Source: CAMYOC01 sp963704875 (GTDB lineage Bacteria > Pseudomonadota > Gammaproteobacteria > Steroidobacterales > XN24). Taken from it: DNA of 64,000 bases. The notes below the pieces were generated by a model. That model had not been told where the DNA came from. It saw nothing but the letters and a program-made list of their open reading frames with translations, and did not search any database. The stretch spans positions 1 to 64,000 of the forward strand of contig CAVPIA010000005.1 of NCBI GenBank assembly GCA_963704875.1, read 5' to 3'. Numbering within the stretch: position 1 is the first letter of the stretch; each line of letters begins with the position of its first letter. Of this stretch, positions 26,194-35,641 are shown one piece after another. A program made the position numbers and the translations under genes.

Positions 26194-27720
26194 TCATGCC
26201 TCGGACCCGCTGGCGCGGAATCGCTGATCGATGGCGCGGAAGTAGGGCTCCGGGTCGAGCCCACGGCCGGTGGCGTTGATCAGGATCTGGTCGACGCTCA
26301 TCGACCAGCCATGACTTTGCACGGAATCTCTCAGCCAGCCGGTCAGCGTCTGCAAATCGCCCCGGGCCAGGTTCGCATCCAGATCGTGATGTCCGGTGTG
26401 GCTTTCGATGAGCTGGGCCGCGTACAGATTGCCGAGCAGGTAAGTGGGGAAATAGCCGAACATACCCACCGACCAGTGCACATCCTGCAAACAACCCTCA
26501 CGGGCGGTGCGCGGGCGTATGCCCAGCAGACGTTCGCTAAGCTCGTTCCAGGCCCCCGGCAGCCCGGCGATGTCGAGATCGCCGGAGACCAGCGCCTGTT
26601 CCAGCTGATAACGCAGGATAATATGCAGGTTGTAGGTCAGTTCATCGGCCTCGACCCGCTTGAAGTCCGGCCGCACGACGTTGATGGACTCGACAATTTT
26701 CCCGGGCGTCCAGTCGTCGAAGGCGCCAGGGAAATGCCGCTGGAACGCTGGCAGATAATGGGTCCAGAATCCCAGGCGCCGGCCGACATGGTTCTCCCAC
26801 AAGCGGGCCTGTGATTCATGCAGGCCCGCGCTTGGCGCCTCTGCCAGCAAGGTGCCGCACAACGTTTTGTCAAAGCCCTGTTCATAGAGGCTGTGACCGC
26901 CTTCATGCAGGGCGACGAACAGCGAGGGCATCGGGTTGTGCGGGTCGATGCGGATGGTCATGCGCACATCGTTGTGGCTGGTGCTCTGGGTGAACGGATG
27001 GGTCGAGAGATCGACCCGGCCGCGCTTGAAATCAAAACCCATGTCGGTCAGAAGACGCCTGCAGAACGCGGCCTGTTCGGTATCCGGGAATTCCGCCTGG
27101 GGCAGGGGCGGGGCGCTTTTCGTCGTCTCCGCCAGTTCGGCCACCAGAGGGGTCAGACGCGCCGCGACCTTGTCCAATACCGGTTCCAGATGGGCGCGGG
27201 TCATGCCGGGCTCAAACTCGTCCAGCAGCGGGTCGTATAGATCATCCGACTGGGCCAGCGCCTGAGCGCGCTCCCGCACCAGCGCCAGCATCTCGGCGAA
27301 GGGCGCTGCAAACACGTTGAAGTCATCGTCCCTGAACGCAACTTCCCAGGCGGCCAGGCAGCGTGATCGCGTCCGGGCGTAATGGCGCACCAGCTCATCG
27401 GGCAAGGCGATGGCGATGCCTCGCAATCGCTGCAGTCGCTTAAGTTCGGCCCCGGCCAGCGGGTCGGCGGCGGTATCCAGCGTGGCCTCCCCGATCAGAT
27501 CCCTGAGTTCATCGCTGACCAGCAGTCGGTGCCGAAGTCCTTCCAGCGTGGCGAGCTGGGCTCCGCGCTGTGGCCGTCCCTCTACCGGCAGATAGGTTTC
27601 TTCATCCCATCCAAGCAATCCGATCACACCATCCAGATGACGCAGATCATCTATGCTGCTACGCAGACGCGCGTCGATGGCCGGTGCACCCGGGCCAGAT
27701 TTTTCAGCAGGGTTCAGCAT
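26194..27720 (-). CDS. Carboxypeptidase M32 (Taq-type metallocarboxypeptidase)
   Basis: 508 residues, start at 27720 with a GGAGG site 8 nt upstream. The zinc motif HEGGH is at residues 272-276, followed by SLYEQGFD, then HESQARLWENHVGR, the second conserved M32 block carrying further zinc and catalytic residues. Length matches the family (about 500). The enzyme removes C-terminal amino acids from peptides and is cytoplasmic, with no signal peptide. It appears monocistronic. Confidence 0.93.
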   Translation of the reverse strand: MLNPAEKSGPGAPAIDARLRSSIDDLRHLDGVIGLLGWDEETYLPVEGRPQRGAQLATLEGLRHRLLVSDELRDLIGEATLDTAADPLAGAELKRLQRLRGIAIALPDELVRHYARTRSRCLAAWEVAFRDDDFNVFAAPFAEMLALVRERAQALAQSDDLYDPLLDEFEPGMTRAHLEPVLDKVAARLTPLVAELAETTKSAPPLPQAEFPDTEQAAFCRRLLTDMGFDFKRGRVDLSTHPFTQSTSHNDVRMTIRIDPHNPMPSLFVALHEGGHSLYEQGFDKTLCGTLLAEAPSAGLHESQARLWENHVGRRLGFWTHYLPAFQRHFPGAFDDWTPGKIVESINVVRPDFKRVEADELTYNLHIILRYQLEQALVSGDLDIAGLPGAWNELSERLLGIRPRTAREGCLQDVHWSVGMFGYFPTYLLGNLYAAQLIESHTGHHDLDANLARGDLQTLTGWLRDSVQSHGWSMSVDQILINATGRGLDPEPYFRAIDQRFRASGSEA

Positions 27721-27899
27721 GGCGATGCCTCCGGATCAAAGAGAAGGGAAAAGAAGAGAAGAAAAGACCTCTGTCGAGGCAATGTGCAACAGGGTGGTGG
27801 GTTTAACTTTCCGGCGGAATTCAGAAACCGCATGAAGTCATGAGTCCCGGGACGAAGACCAACCTGATGCGATCAACACAGTAACACCCTCATCCCCGA

Positions 27900-28710
27900 T
27901 CATTCGGTGTCGAACAGCGCGATTGTGTGATCGAGCAGATCAATCGTGCCCGGCGGACCGTGACCCGGGACGACGATAGTTGCATCGGGGTAACGTGCGC
28001 TGATCGAGCGCATCGCAAGCGGCCAGTGCGAAACCGAACCGTCCGCCGTGTTGCCCCTTCCCGGGAATGTCGGACTGCGTACAGCACAGCTGCCAAACAA
28101 TACCTTGTCACCGGGCACCCAGACGATCACGTTGTCGCTGCTGTGAGCGGCGCCGGGATAGACCACTTCGAGGCCGCGAAATTCGATCACGCTGCCTTCA
28201 TTCGCCAGGCCGTCGAGCAGTTCGGGCTTTGGCAAGCTCGCGCCGGGTGCCAGGTCGATTGTCCGCAGACTCGAAAAGAAGGGAATGCCCGCGGCTTCAA
28301 GCGCAGCCGCACCGCCCAGACTGTCTGCGTGAAAATGCGTGATCAGCGCGGCGGTGACCGGCAGGTCGAGGTGTTCCTGTATCCACGCCAGCAGCTCTTC
28401 CGTCGCGGCAACGCCCCATGCGGTATCCACCAGCAGCAGACCGTCACTGTGTCTTACGATCAATCCGTTGGCCGGAAATGTCTGGCCGTTGCTCAGCGTT
28501 TGGAATGACGTATGTACCCAGACATTCTCGCTAATGCGGGCTACCCGCAGCGGACCTGCAGCGGACGACCTCATCATCCGGCGTCGTCGTCGCTGCACGA
28601 TCTTCATGCGCGGACGCGGGATAGCCGAGCCATCCCAGGCAAAGCGTCAGGCCGAGAAGAAACGCAAACCGGACCTTGCCCGAGGCGGCGGGTTCGGTTT
28701 GCGGATTCAT
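27900..28710 (-). CDS. Subclass B1-like metallo-beta-lactamase, frameshifted after the signal peptide
   Basis: The main frame (27900-28607) holds the whole MBL fold. VDTAW precedes THFHADSLGG (zinc ligands His116, His118, Asp120 in BBL numbering), PGAAHSSDN (His196), GSCAVRS (Cys221) and VPGHG (His263). GRGNTADG matches the conserved Asn233 loop. Cys221 and the overall order are features of subclass B1 enzymes; Lys224 is replaced by Arg. Upstream, ATG 28710 begins a signal peptide (about 32 residues, ending YPASA) in another frame. Deleting one base of the CC at 28555-28556 joins them. The product would be a periplasmic zinc enzyme of about 269 residues hydrolysing beta-lactams, or a relative with another substrate. 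It follows a cation diffusion facilitator gene by 26 nt on the same strand. Confidence 0.8.
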
Positions 28711-28736
28711 TGGTCTTTCACCAGGTGCAGAGACGC

Positions 28737-29381
28737 CTAACCCGGGTCCGGCGTCATCGCTGCACGTTCCTGGCTGAGCTCGGAAAGCGCGCCACGGACA
28801 ACCCGGAACGACGACCGCAACAACATTATCGCCAGCAAGGTGCCGACGAGGATATCGGGCCAGGCGGCGCTGAAGGCCCAGACGCCGGCGGCCGCGACAA
28901 GGACCGACAGATTCGACGCGATATCGTTTCGTGAGCATTCATAGACCGAGCTCATGTTGATGTCGTCGGTACGGTGTCGCCACAGCAGAAAAAGACACAG
29001 CCCGTTGGCGAGCAGGCCAGTGATGCTGAACACGCTCATGATCTCGTAAGACGGCAGCGCCGGGCTGAACAGGCGATATACCACCTGTGCCATCACCGCG
29101 CTGGCAGCAACAAAGATCAGCCCGCCCTTGAATAAGGCTACGCGGGCCTTGGTCGCATTGCCGCGGGTGACCGCGAACAGGCTCAGGGCATAGGTCAGCG
29201 CATCACCGAGATTATCCAGACTGTCCGAAAGCAGCGCGGTCGACTTGCCATAGACCGCGGCCGCGGCAATCACGGCAAACATGATCGCGTTGATCCACAG
29301 TACCCGCAGCAGCGTGCCGCGCTGACGGTCGTGCAGCGCGTCTACGGCACAGCTGGATTCACAACAGGATTTCATCCACAT
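28737..29381 (-). CDS. Cation diffusion facilitator-type cation transporter
   Basis: 214 residues with about five or six membrane helices. The N-terminus has a Cys cluster (CCESSC), a possible metal-binding site. Helix 2 carries SDSLDNLGDA and helix 5 ECSRNDIASN, matching the D/H-x3-D pairs that form the transport zinc site in CDF proteins. It lacks the usual cytoplasmic C-terminal domain, as in a short subgroup of the family. It should export a divalent cation such as Zn2+ from the cytoplasm. The downstream metallo-beta-lactamase is probably co-transcribed. Confidence 0.85.
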   Translation of the reverse strand: MWMKSCCESSCAVDALHDRQRGTLLRVLWINAIMFAVIAAAAVYGKSTALLSDSLDNLGDALTYALSLFAVTRGNATKARVALFKGGLIFVAASAVMAQVVYRLFSPALPSYEIMSVFSITGLLANGLCLFLLWRHRTDDINMSSVYECSRNDIASNLSVLVAAAGVWAFSAAWPDILVGTLLAIMLLRSSFRVVRGALSELSQERAAMTPDPG

Positions 29382-29481
29382 TTCCCGTGACTCAGATCCG
29401 AGACATATTCTTGCCGAAATCGGCGCAGATTGCTCTATCGGCGGATCGGGTCGGTGGCTGCCTGCCGCGGCGAGACCGCGA

Positions 29482-30225
29482 TCAGGACGAGGGAGAGGCC
29501 CTGGCGACCGTTTCGTGATCCGGTTTTTCCTTGCTGGCCGTGCTGTGACTGGCTTTTCTTTTGCCGGACGTGTTGTGGTTCGATTTGCCCTGGCCGACGG
29601 CCGCCACCAGCAACTTTTCCATCCGCGCTGCGTGCTCGTTGACCTTTGCCAGCAGTTCGTCCTTATCGGTCAATTCGTGCCAGAGATCGTGCAATGGTTC
29701 GACATCAATCCTGCGGCATGACAGATGCAACGCGAACAAGCCCACCAGCCAGACCACTGCACTGAGCCCGATAATCCAGCCGTAAAGCATCGCCGGCGTG
29801 CATTGCGTCAGATAACAAATCACGGCGCCGGCATAGATAGCGATCACCGTGGTCAGATTCGCAATATCCCGGTAGGGCACGAAACGCAGCACATTGAGTG
29901 ACTTCAGCAGGTGAGACAGCGCGAATGCATAGGCCTTTCTACGCGCTGGCGGTACGTTGAGGATGTAGGTGATCCTGGTGACGATAGCGCCCGAGATGCT
30001 CCGACCAACCTGCCACCACATCAGTTGGTTGAGGGCCCACACCGGCAGGGCACACGCCACGGACAATAGCAGCAGCGTGAGAGCATGCAGTTCCCGCAGG
30101 TAGTTCGGGCTGACAGCGAGGATGATGACCAGCCCCGAGATCAGCACCGTGATCACAGGAATCAGGACCTGCAGACCGGACTCCGGATGCGGGCGAAAGG
30201 TTTCCCTTAGGTTGCCAAGATTCAT
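29482..30225 (-). CDS. Hypothetical multi-pass membrane protein with basic C-terminal tail
   Basis: 247 residues, start at 30225 with an AGGAG site. Helices are visible at about 20-40, 48-70, 120-140 and 145-165. After an ELTDKDELLAKVNEHAARMEKLL amphipathic stretch (quoted span about residues 183-207) comes a Lys/Ser/His-rich disordered tail. I do not recognise a family. No operon partner is evident. Confidence 0.7.
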   Translation of the reverse strand: MNLGNLRETFRPHPESGLQVLIPVITVLISGLVIILAVSPNYLRELHALTLLLLSVACALPVWALNQLMWWQVGRSISGAIVTRITYILNVPPARRKAYAFALSHLLKSLNVLRFVPYRDIANLTTVIAIYAGAVICYLTQCTPAMLYGWIIGLSAVVWLVGLFALHLSCRRIDVEPLHDLWHELTDKDELLAKVNEHAARMEKLLVAAVGQGKSNHNTSGKRKASHSTASKEKPDHETVARASPSS

Positions 30226-30323
30226 CGTGGGCTCCTGAACGTCGCTGCGCGAAGGATATATAAAATCCGCAGTTGTGCACTATTTTCTCTGTTCGTCGCT
30301 CCTTCGCGCGTATTCATTCCACC

Positions 30324-30477
30324 ATCATCGTGGGCATCGAGGCTGCCGATGGCTATCGGCCGTTGTTTGCACTGGCAGAACTCGACGACTGTCTGGCAGG
30401 CGGTCATCGATGACGGCAAGCGGCATGCCCGCTGGGTACGCCAGGTGCGTACCCTGAGCAATGATATTGCCCGCTAA
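30324..30477 (+). pseudogene. Remnant of a molybdopterin-dependent (SUOX-fold) oxidoreductase-domain gene
   Basis: One frame reads IIVGIEAADGYRPLFALAEL and then DD to about 30395; after a shift of frame, DDGKRHARWVRQVRTLSNDI follows to the TAA at 30475. Both pieces match the C-terminal part of small oxidoreductase molybdopterin-binding-domain proteins (V-E-A-x-D-G-Y-R-x-x-x-x-L-A-E-L-D, then K-R-x-A-R-W-V-R-Q-V), with the segment between them deleted. The molbindin gene immediately downstream fits this identity. The remainder of 30226-30642 shows no other gene; a TATACT box-like element lies at about 30597-30602. Confidence 0.6.
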
Positions 30478-30642
30478 CGCAGCGACGTCCGGCAGCCTCC
30501 GGGCTTGCAGGATACCTGCCTGAAGAGATTGTAACTTATTGTAAATAATGAATTTAATGTCGATTTTGTTTGATGCTGCCGCGCAGCAGGGCTGGTATAC
30601 TCGCCATCTGTTTCCCACCGAAGTTTCAAGCAGAGGCAGACC

Positions 30643-30852
30643 ATGAAGACCAGCGCACGCAATGTACTCAAAGGCCGGGTGAAGCATCTCACCGAGGGTG
30701 CGGTAAATTCCGAAGTCACCGTTGAAGTCGCCGGCGGCACCGATATCGTCTCCATCATCACCCGGACCAGCGCCAGGAATCTGAATCTCGCCGAGGGTGA
30801 CGAAGTCTATGTTGTGATCAAGGCATCCAATGTGATGATCGCGACCGACTAG
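30643..30852 (+). CDS. Molbindin (Mop/TOBE-domain molybdate-binding protein)
   Basis: 69 residues, the size of single-domain Mop proteins. The sequence SARNVLKGRV, VNSEVTVEV, IVSIITRTSARNLNLAEGD and VYVVIKASNVMIA matches the TOBE fold, which forms hexamers that bind and store molybdate in the cytoplasm. A GAGG site lies 8 nt before the ATG. The degraded molybdopterin-enzyme gene upstream suggests it is the survivor of a former molybdenum cluster; no modABC genes are in the window. Confidence 0.93.
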   Translation: MKTSARNVLKGRVKHLTEGAVNSEVTVEVAGGTDIVSIITRTSARNLNLAEGDEVYVVIKASNVMIATD

Positions 30853-30870
30853 CACCATGGGTCTGGGATT

Positions 30871-31704
30871 ATGAGTGATTCGCCGAGTTCCCTGGCGCCG
30901 CCACGCCGGCGCGCGCTGTTACTGGAGAGCCGCACCGCGGTCGACCTGGCAAGAATGGTCGGGCCGCTGGTCAGCGTCCAGTTACGGCGGCCAGTAACGC
31001 GTGTGGGCGCGCGCGTGATCGTCGTACCCGGCTTTGGCTCGGACGATCGATACACTGCGCCCTTGCGTCATTACCTTAATCGGCTTGGGTTCCGCGCCGA
31101 GGGCTGGGGCCTGGGCAAGAACATGGCCGGGGTTGATTTGGCCCACAGCCTCGAAGACCTGTCTCCAGGCTGGCAGTTTGCGCAGAAAGAAGATTATCGC
31201 GGCGAGGGATCTGTGCCGTTTCTGGCCGATCGACTGGCGGACCGGGTCCGCGAGCGCTACGCGGTCACTGATGAACCGATCACGCTGATCGGCTGGAGTC
31301 TTGGCGGTTATCTCGCCCGCGAGGTCGCGCGTGACCTGCCTGAGATCGTGAATCGGGTTATCACGATGGGTTCGCCCACGATAGGTGGGCCCAAGTACAC
31401 CGCGGCGGCGCCGTTTTTTCGCAAACGCGGTATGGATCTCGACTGGATCGAAGAGCAGATCAGCCGGCGCGAGGAACGACCCATCCGCCAGCCGATTACC
31501 GCGATCTTCAGCCGTAACGATGCGGTGGTCAGCTGGCAGGCCGCAATCGATCACCACAGCGAAAATGTCACCCATGTCGAGGTCAGCGCCCCGCATCTCG
31601 GCATGGGGTTCAATCCGACCATCTGGCGCCACATCGTCAAGGCGCTTGAAGCCGACGCCGTGGCGGCCAACACCGCGGGCAATTCGTTCCAGTCGTCCTT
31701 GTAG
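30871..31704 (+). CDS. Alpha/beta hydrolase
   Basis: 277 residues. VIVVPGFGSDDR forms the oxyanion strand and loop, GWSLGG is the nucleophile elbow with the catalytic Ser, AIFSRNDAVV is the likely Asp region, and SAPHLGMGFNP the His. No signal peptide. It begins 18 nt after mop in the same direction, so the two may be co-transcribed, though no functional link is known. Such proteins include lipases, esterases and thioesterases; the substrate is unknown. Confidence 0.88.
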   Translation: MSDSPSSLAPPRRRALLLESRTAVDLARMVGPLVSVQLRRPVTRVGARVIVVPGFGSDDRYTAPLRHYLNRLGFRAEGWGLGKNMAGVDLAHSLEDLSPGWQFAQKEDYRGEGSVPFLADRLADRVRERYAVTDEPITLIGWSLGGYLAREVARDLPEIVNRVITMGSPTIGGPKYTAAAPFFRKRGMDLDWIEEQISRREERPIRQPITAIFSRNDAVVSWQAAIDHHSENVTHVEVSAPHLGMGFNPTIWRHIVKALEADAVAANTAGNSFQSSL

Positions 31705-31868
31705 CGACGGTGGTGTCAGAGTGGGGATGGCGCGAAGCAAATGCGCCGGCCAGCAAGATACCGGCAGGACATGCCGGCCGGCATCCCCGCGGCCGAGAGC
31801 GTCGAAATCAATGTGGAAGGCTCACGCTGCCAGGATAACTCCGGCTTCGACCAACATTGGCCCTGTGC

Positions 31869-31895
31869 AAAAAAAGGCCCGCCTTTCGGCGGGCC
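31869..31895 (-). terminator. Intrinsic terminator of the DUF5666 gene
   Basis: GGCCCGCC (31876-31883) and GGCGGGCC (31888-31895) form an 8-bp stem with a 4-nt loop. On the minus strand it is followed by seven T residues (31875-31869). It lies 60 nt after the stop of the leftward DUF5666 gene. Confidence 0.9.
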
Positions 31896-31955
31896 CGTCA
31901 ACTGGCCGGCAAAATGCTGTAAGCGGGCGTCCGGATGGAGGACGCCGATTCCGGC

Positions 31956-33455
31956 CTAGCCTTCTTTTTCCACTTCGTCAGCGACGCCGTCAAGGTCGTC
32001 GTCCTCGACTTCGACCAGGTCTCCGGCAGCTGGCACGCCCCCGTCATACTCCGTCCCTGCATCGAGGCCGAACCGGATATTGAGCACCGTGATGGCGACA
32101 TCCGGCTCTACCGCATCGGCCGGAGCCTGGATCTCGTAGCGGGAACCGTCCTCTCGCTCGAGACGCGTCGCCACCAGGTCGCCCGCTTCGTTCAGATAGG
32201 CCTTGACCTTGGCGAAGCTGCTGCCCGGATTCAGGTCACTGAGATCGAAGTGAGCCGTGCCATCATCATCGGCGAACAGGGTGCGCTCGTTGATCTCCAC
32301 TGCGACTGTGCCCGTGAGCGGCGGGAAGCGGAAGCTCAGCGTGCCCGCCTTGGTCGCGTTTGCCGGATCAACCCCGGCTACCTGGCCACGGACTATCAGT
32401 TCACCGTCATCGCCGTCGGCACCTTCGGCCTCAAGCTCGCGGACCCGCAATGCGCTCCCGTCATAATCGCCTTCCGCCTTGACGAACCGGCCTTCGGCGC
32501 TCTGATCTGCGATGGCGTCACGCAGGCCGGCAGGCTCGTACTCGGTCTGGGTGTCGAGGATCAGGCTCACGCTGCCGATGCTCCAGGCGCCGTTGTCGAA
32601 ATCCAGCACACCTTCGATCTCGGCCTCGTCGTCGTCCTCGTCGAAGTAGTCGTCGTCCTCCAGCTCGACTTTGCTGGCGAGCAGATCCCGCGGCGCGCTG
32701 ACCGGATCCGGCAGCGTCCCCTCCACTTCGACGTACTGGCCGTCCTGCACGCCCTGGGATGGGATTTCGGCACCCGGCGCCAGAGTCACGTTGAGCTGGT
32801 TGCCGTCTGCCAGAACCAGCGCGAATCCGCTGCCGTCGAATCCTGAGACGGTGCCCTTGGCCTCGAATTCGTCATCGTTGGCATCTTCCTTTTTTATGTA
32901 GCTTGCCAGCAGCGCGCCGTCCACGTAGTAGCCGCTGACTTCCACGTGATCTCCGTCACCGAGCGTGGCGAATCCGAAGCTGCGGTCATCCTCGGCCCGG
33001 AACACAGTCAGGTTTTCGTCCGCTGTGACCTGTACTCCGAACACAGTGAAATTTTTGATCGTGGCATCGCTGGGATCCAGGGCTGTGTTTTCAACCGGAC
33101 CTTCCAACTCGTCGTCATAGTCGATGCTGTCGGCGCGGCCGGAACGCCGGTCGCTGGCTACCGTTCCCTTGACTCTGACGACCATGCCGACCGACAAGGC
33201 GCTGTCGTCGAAGGCTTCCTGATCGTCGACCTCGTAACTGGAGTTCGATGTGTCGAAGCGGATGCCGTTGACATAGACGCTGCCGAATCCTGTGACCGGG
33301 CCGACCACTGTCATAGCGGTGTCCGTCGGCGGCGGATTTCCAACCGGGGGCGGGTTGTTGGCGACGCCGCCGCCTCCGCCCCCGCCGCCACAGCCACCAA
33401 GGGCGAATGAGAGTCCAATTGCCGCGGACAGTGCGGCCAGTCGTGTCAAGTTCAT
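31956..33455 (-). CDS. DUF5666-domain lipoprotein
   Basis: 499 residues, start at 33455 with an AGAGG site. The lipobox is ALGGC, followed by an unusual run of eight Gly after the lipidated Cys and a Pro/Asn-rich spacer. The mature part consists of repeated beta-strand units of the form G-P-V-T-G-F-G-S-V-Y-V-N-G, V-G-M-V-V-R-V-K-G and V-E-V-E-G-T-L, spread over residues 50-490, typical of DUF5666 repeats. It is strongly acidic. It is expected at the outer membrane; function unknown. It has its own terminator. Confidence 0.85.
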   Translation of the reverse strand: MNLTRLAALSAAIGLSFALGGCGGGGGGGGVANNPPPVGNPPPTDTAMTVVGPVTGFGSVYVNGIRFDTSNSSYEVDDQEAFDDSALSVGMVVRVKGTVASDRRSGRADSIDYDDELEGPVENTALDPSDATIKNFTVFGVQVTADENLTVFRAEDDRSFGFATLGDGDHVEVSGYYVDGALLASYIKKEDANDDEFEAKGTVSGFDGSGFALVLADGNQLNVTLAPGAEIPSQGVQDGQYVEVEGTLPDPVSAPRDLLASKVELEDDDYFDEDDDEAEIEGVLDFDNGAWSIGSVSLILDTQTEYEPAGLRDAIADQSAEGRFVKAEGDYDGSALRVRELEAEGADGDDGELIVRGQVAGVDPANATKAGTLSFRFPPLTGTVAVEINERTLFADDDGTAHFDLSDLNPGSSFAKVKAYLNEAGDLVATRLEREDGSRYEIQAPADAVEPDVAITVLNIRFGLDAGTEYDGGVPAAGDLVEVEDDDLDGVADEVEKEG

Positions 33456-34040
33456 CGATTTCTACCTCTATTGATGTGGTTGGTCAGTCGGTCAAGGGCC
33501 GTGCTCGCAGACCCAAGGCGGGGAGGAAGTTAACATGAAATTGCATATATGTGCAACTTTATCCCAAATATAATATTTTCCTTGGTTCCATGCTATCCTC
33601 GGTTCTGGTCGCGATCACTTCAGATAAGGCTCTATTTTTGTTGGTTTTTATGGAATCCCGGATGCGGAAAAAAATAAACGGGCTCCGGCCTGACCACCCG
33701 GCGGCCACGCGGCAGCAACGCGGCCGGGATCTCACGACGAGACCGGACTTGCGGGGTTTCCCGTGAGGCTCCCCTGGGATCTGGCCGCAGACGCGGCAAG
33801 TAACAGGGACGGTCGAGACCAACAACGCTGGCTGACCGAAGACGTCCAAACGCTTCACCGGCCGCGCTTGCCTGTCTGGTCTCGGGCGGATTCGGGAAAC
33901 AAAGAGGGTGCCTGAGGTACGTCGGGCGATGCGGCTCGGTCAACGGCGAGCATGCTTACATCGGCTGAAACGCCGCCCTCATCTCAGGTGGCGGAGCATC
34001 CCCGGCATCGGGCCTGAAGCCAGACTCACCGCTGATCCAG
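33456..34040. other. Intergenic region with AT-rich island and inverted repeat
   Basis: 585 bp with no supportable gene. An AT-rich island at about 33535-33665 contrasts with the GC-rich surroundings and includes an imperfect palindrome, TTGCATATATGTGCAA (33541-33556, one mismatched pair), upstream of the leftward DUF5666 gene. It may be a regulator site within that gene's promoter region. Short open frames here show no family features. Confidence 0.5.
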
Positions 34041-35360
34041 TCACTTTGCTTTCATGAACGCTTCCAGCTTCTCTGCATCAGGCGTGCGCAGATGGACGTC
34101 GCGCTGTGGATACGGGATTTCGATGCCGTGCTCGTGGAACTTGTCCCAGACCCTGAGCAGGATTTCGCCGTTGACGTTGGCGCGTCCATTCATCGGGTCA
34201 TTGATCCAGTAACGCAACTCCAGGTCGACCGAGTTGTCGCCGAAGCCGCGGATCTGACATACCGGCGGATGGTCGGTCAGCACGCGCTCTGTTTCGTTTG
34301 CGGCTTCCAGACACAGACTGATCGCCTTGCGTACGTCTGACTGATAGTGAACGCCGATCTGCAGGCGCATGCGGTAGTAATTCTGGCTGTGCGACCAGTT
34401 TTCCACCCGGTTGACGATCAGGTCTTCGTTGGGGATCAGATATTCGATCCCGTCCCGGGTCGAGACCGAGACATAGCGCGCCCCCAGTGAATCGACGCGT
34501 CCGTAGTTATCATCGATGGCGATCACGTCGCCGGGTTTGATCGACTTGTCGAGCAGCAGGATTAAGCCGCTGATCAGGTTGGATACGATCCTCTGCAGAC
34601 CAAAGCCGATGCCGACACCGATGGCGCCGCCGAAGACAGCGAAGGCGGTGATGTCGATACCCACCGAGCTGACCGCGGCAAGGATCACCAGCAGAATCAA
34701 CGTGATCTTGAACAACTTGGTCAGCAAAACCTGGACCGATGGCGTCAGGTTTTTGGCCGACTTCATCCGGCTCTCGAAAATATTCGAGACGATGGTCGAT
34801 GCCCACAACAATACCGCCAGCGCAAATATGCCTTTGAGCACGGCCAGCGCGGAGATCCTCACCGTGCCGAAGGTCGCGCCCGCTCCATCGAGCAGGGCAA
34901 TCGTCGGATCCAGCAGTCCGAGAATATTCAGCGCCGCAACGACCCAGGCGCTGGTCGCGATGATGCGGCGCCAGAACAGATCCTTGACCAGATTGGAAGC
35001 GATGTGGATGACGATCCATGCCGCCAGCAGGCTCGAAGTGACGGTCAACAGACCATTGCGCCAGCCATAGGCCGCCGCGACCGCCATCGCTGTCCATTGC
35101 AGGACCAGCCAGATCGCCGGCAGAGACACGCCTTCGAGCACGCGCCAGATGGTCTTGATCAGCGGATATGCGACATGCCGTTGCTGGAGCTGGTCGAACT
35201 TCTTGCGCAGAGGATGCGCCAGTAACCAGGCCAGGGACGCAGCCGTCAGTACGACACCGAGCTCGAGCAGGGTTCCCATCACCAGGACGTTCTCGAGCAC
35301 CCAGTCACGGGCCTGACTCAGGTATTCGCTGATCGTCTCCGGCTTCAACAGTTCTTCCAT
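34041..35360 (-). CDS. MscS-family mechanosensitive ion channel
   Basis: 439 residues from ATG 35360, chosen because AGGAG lies 7 nt upstream; an in-frame ATG at 35381 lacks a site. Several N-terminal helices are followed by the MscS pore helix (AVFGGAIGVGIGFGLQRI, Gly/Ala-rich), then the beta domain (PGDVIAIDDNYGRVDSLGARY) and the C-terminal domain with IPYPQRDVHLR. It should open under membrane tension in the inner membrane to relieve osmotic stress. Confidence 0.92.
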   Translation of the reverse strand: MEELLKPETISEYLSQARDWVLENVLVMGTLLELGVVLTAASLAWLLAHPLRKKFDQLQQRHVAYPLIKTIWRVLEGVSLPAIWLVLQWTAMAVAAAYGWRNGLLTVTSSLLAAWIVIHIASNLVKDLFWRRIIATSAWVVAALNILGLLDPTIALLDGAGATFGTVRISALAVLKGIFALAVLLWASTIVSNIFESRMKSAKNLTPSVQVLLTKLFKITLILLVILAAVSSVGIDITAFAVFGGAIGVGIGFGLQRIVSNLISGLILLLDKSIKPGDVIAIDDNYGRVDSLGARYVSVSTRDGIEYLIPNEDLIVNRVENWSHSQNYYRMRLQIGVHYQSDVRKAISLCLEAANETERVLTDHPPVCQIRGFGDNSVDLELRYWINDPMNGRANVNGEILLRVWDKFHEHGIEIPYPQRDVHLRTPDAEKLEAFMKAK

Positions 35361-35641
35361 TGCATACTCCTGCACCGACATCGGGCAGACATGAAATCAG
35401 GTGAGTCGCGGCAAACCAGGCACTGGCGTCTCGGCGACGATCTTAGCAGGTGCCTGCTGCGTCCGGATGCAATAGCGGTGACAGCGCAAAATCTCTGTAG
35501 CGGTACGTCAGCCCATAAGACAGTCAGTCCAGGCTGAGGGCTCCGACACGCTTCTGATCAACCCAGGCGCTGCTCACGTAAGGAATTCGTATACTGTCCT
35601 CATTTTCGGGGTCCCCACTTTTCGGGCAAGGAGCTTTGAGC

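Noticed and set aside
33559..33943. Short minus-strand open frames in the 33456-34040 gap
   Set aside because: No ribosome-binding site, no family features, and composition unlike neighbouring genes.
35636..35641. TTG start for the rightward MscS-like gene
   Set aside because: It lies only 2 nt after the AAGGAG site; the GTG at 35642 has proper spacing.
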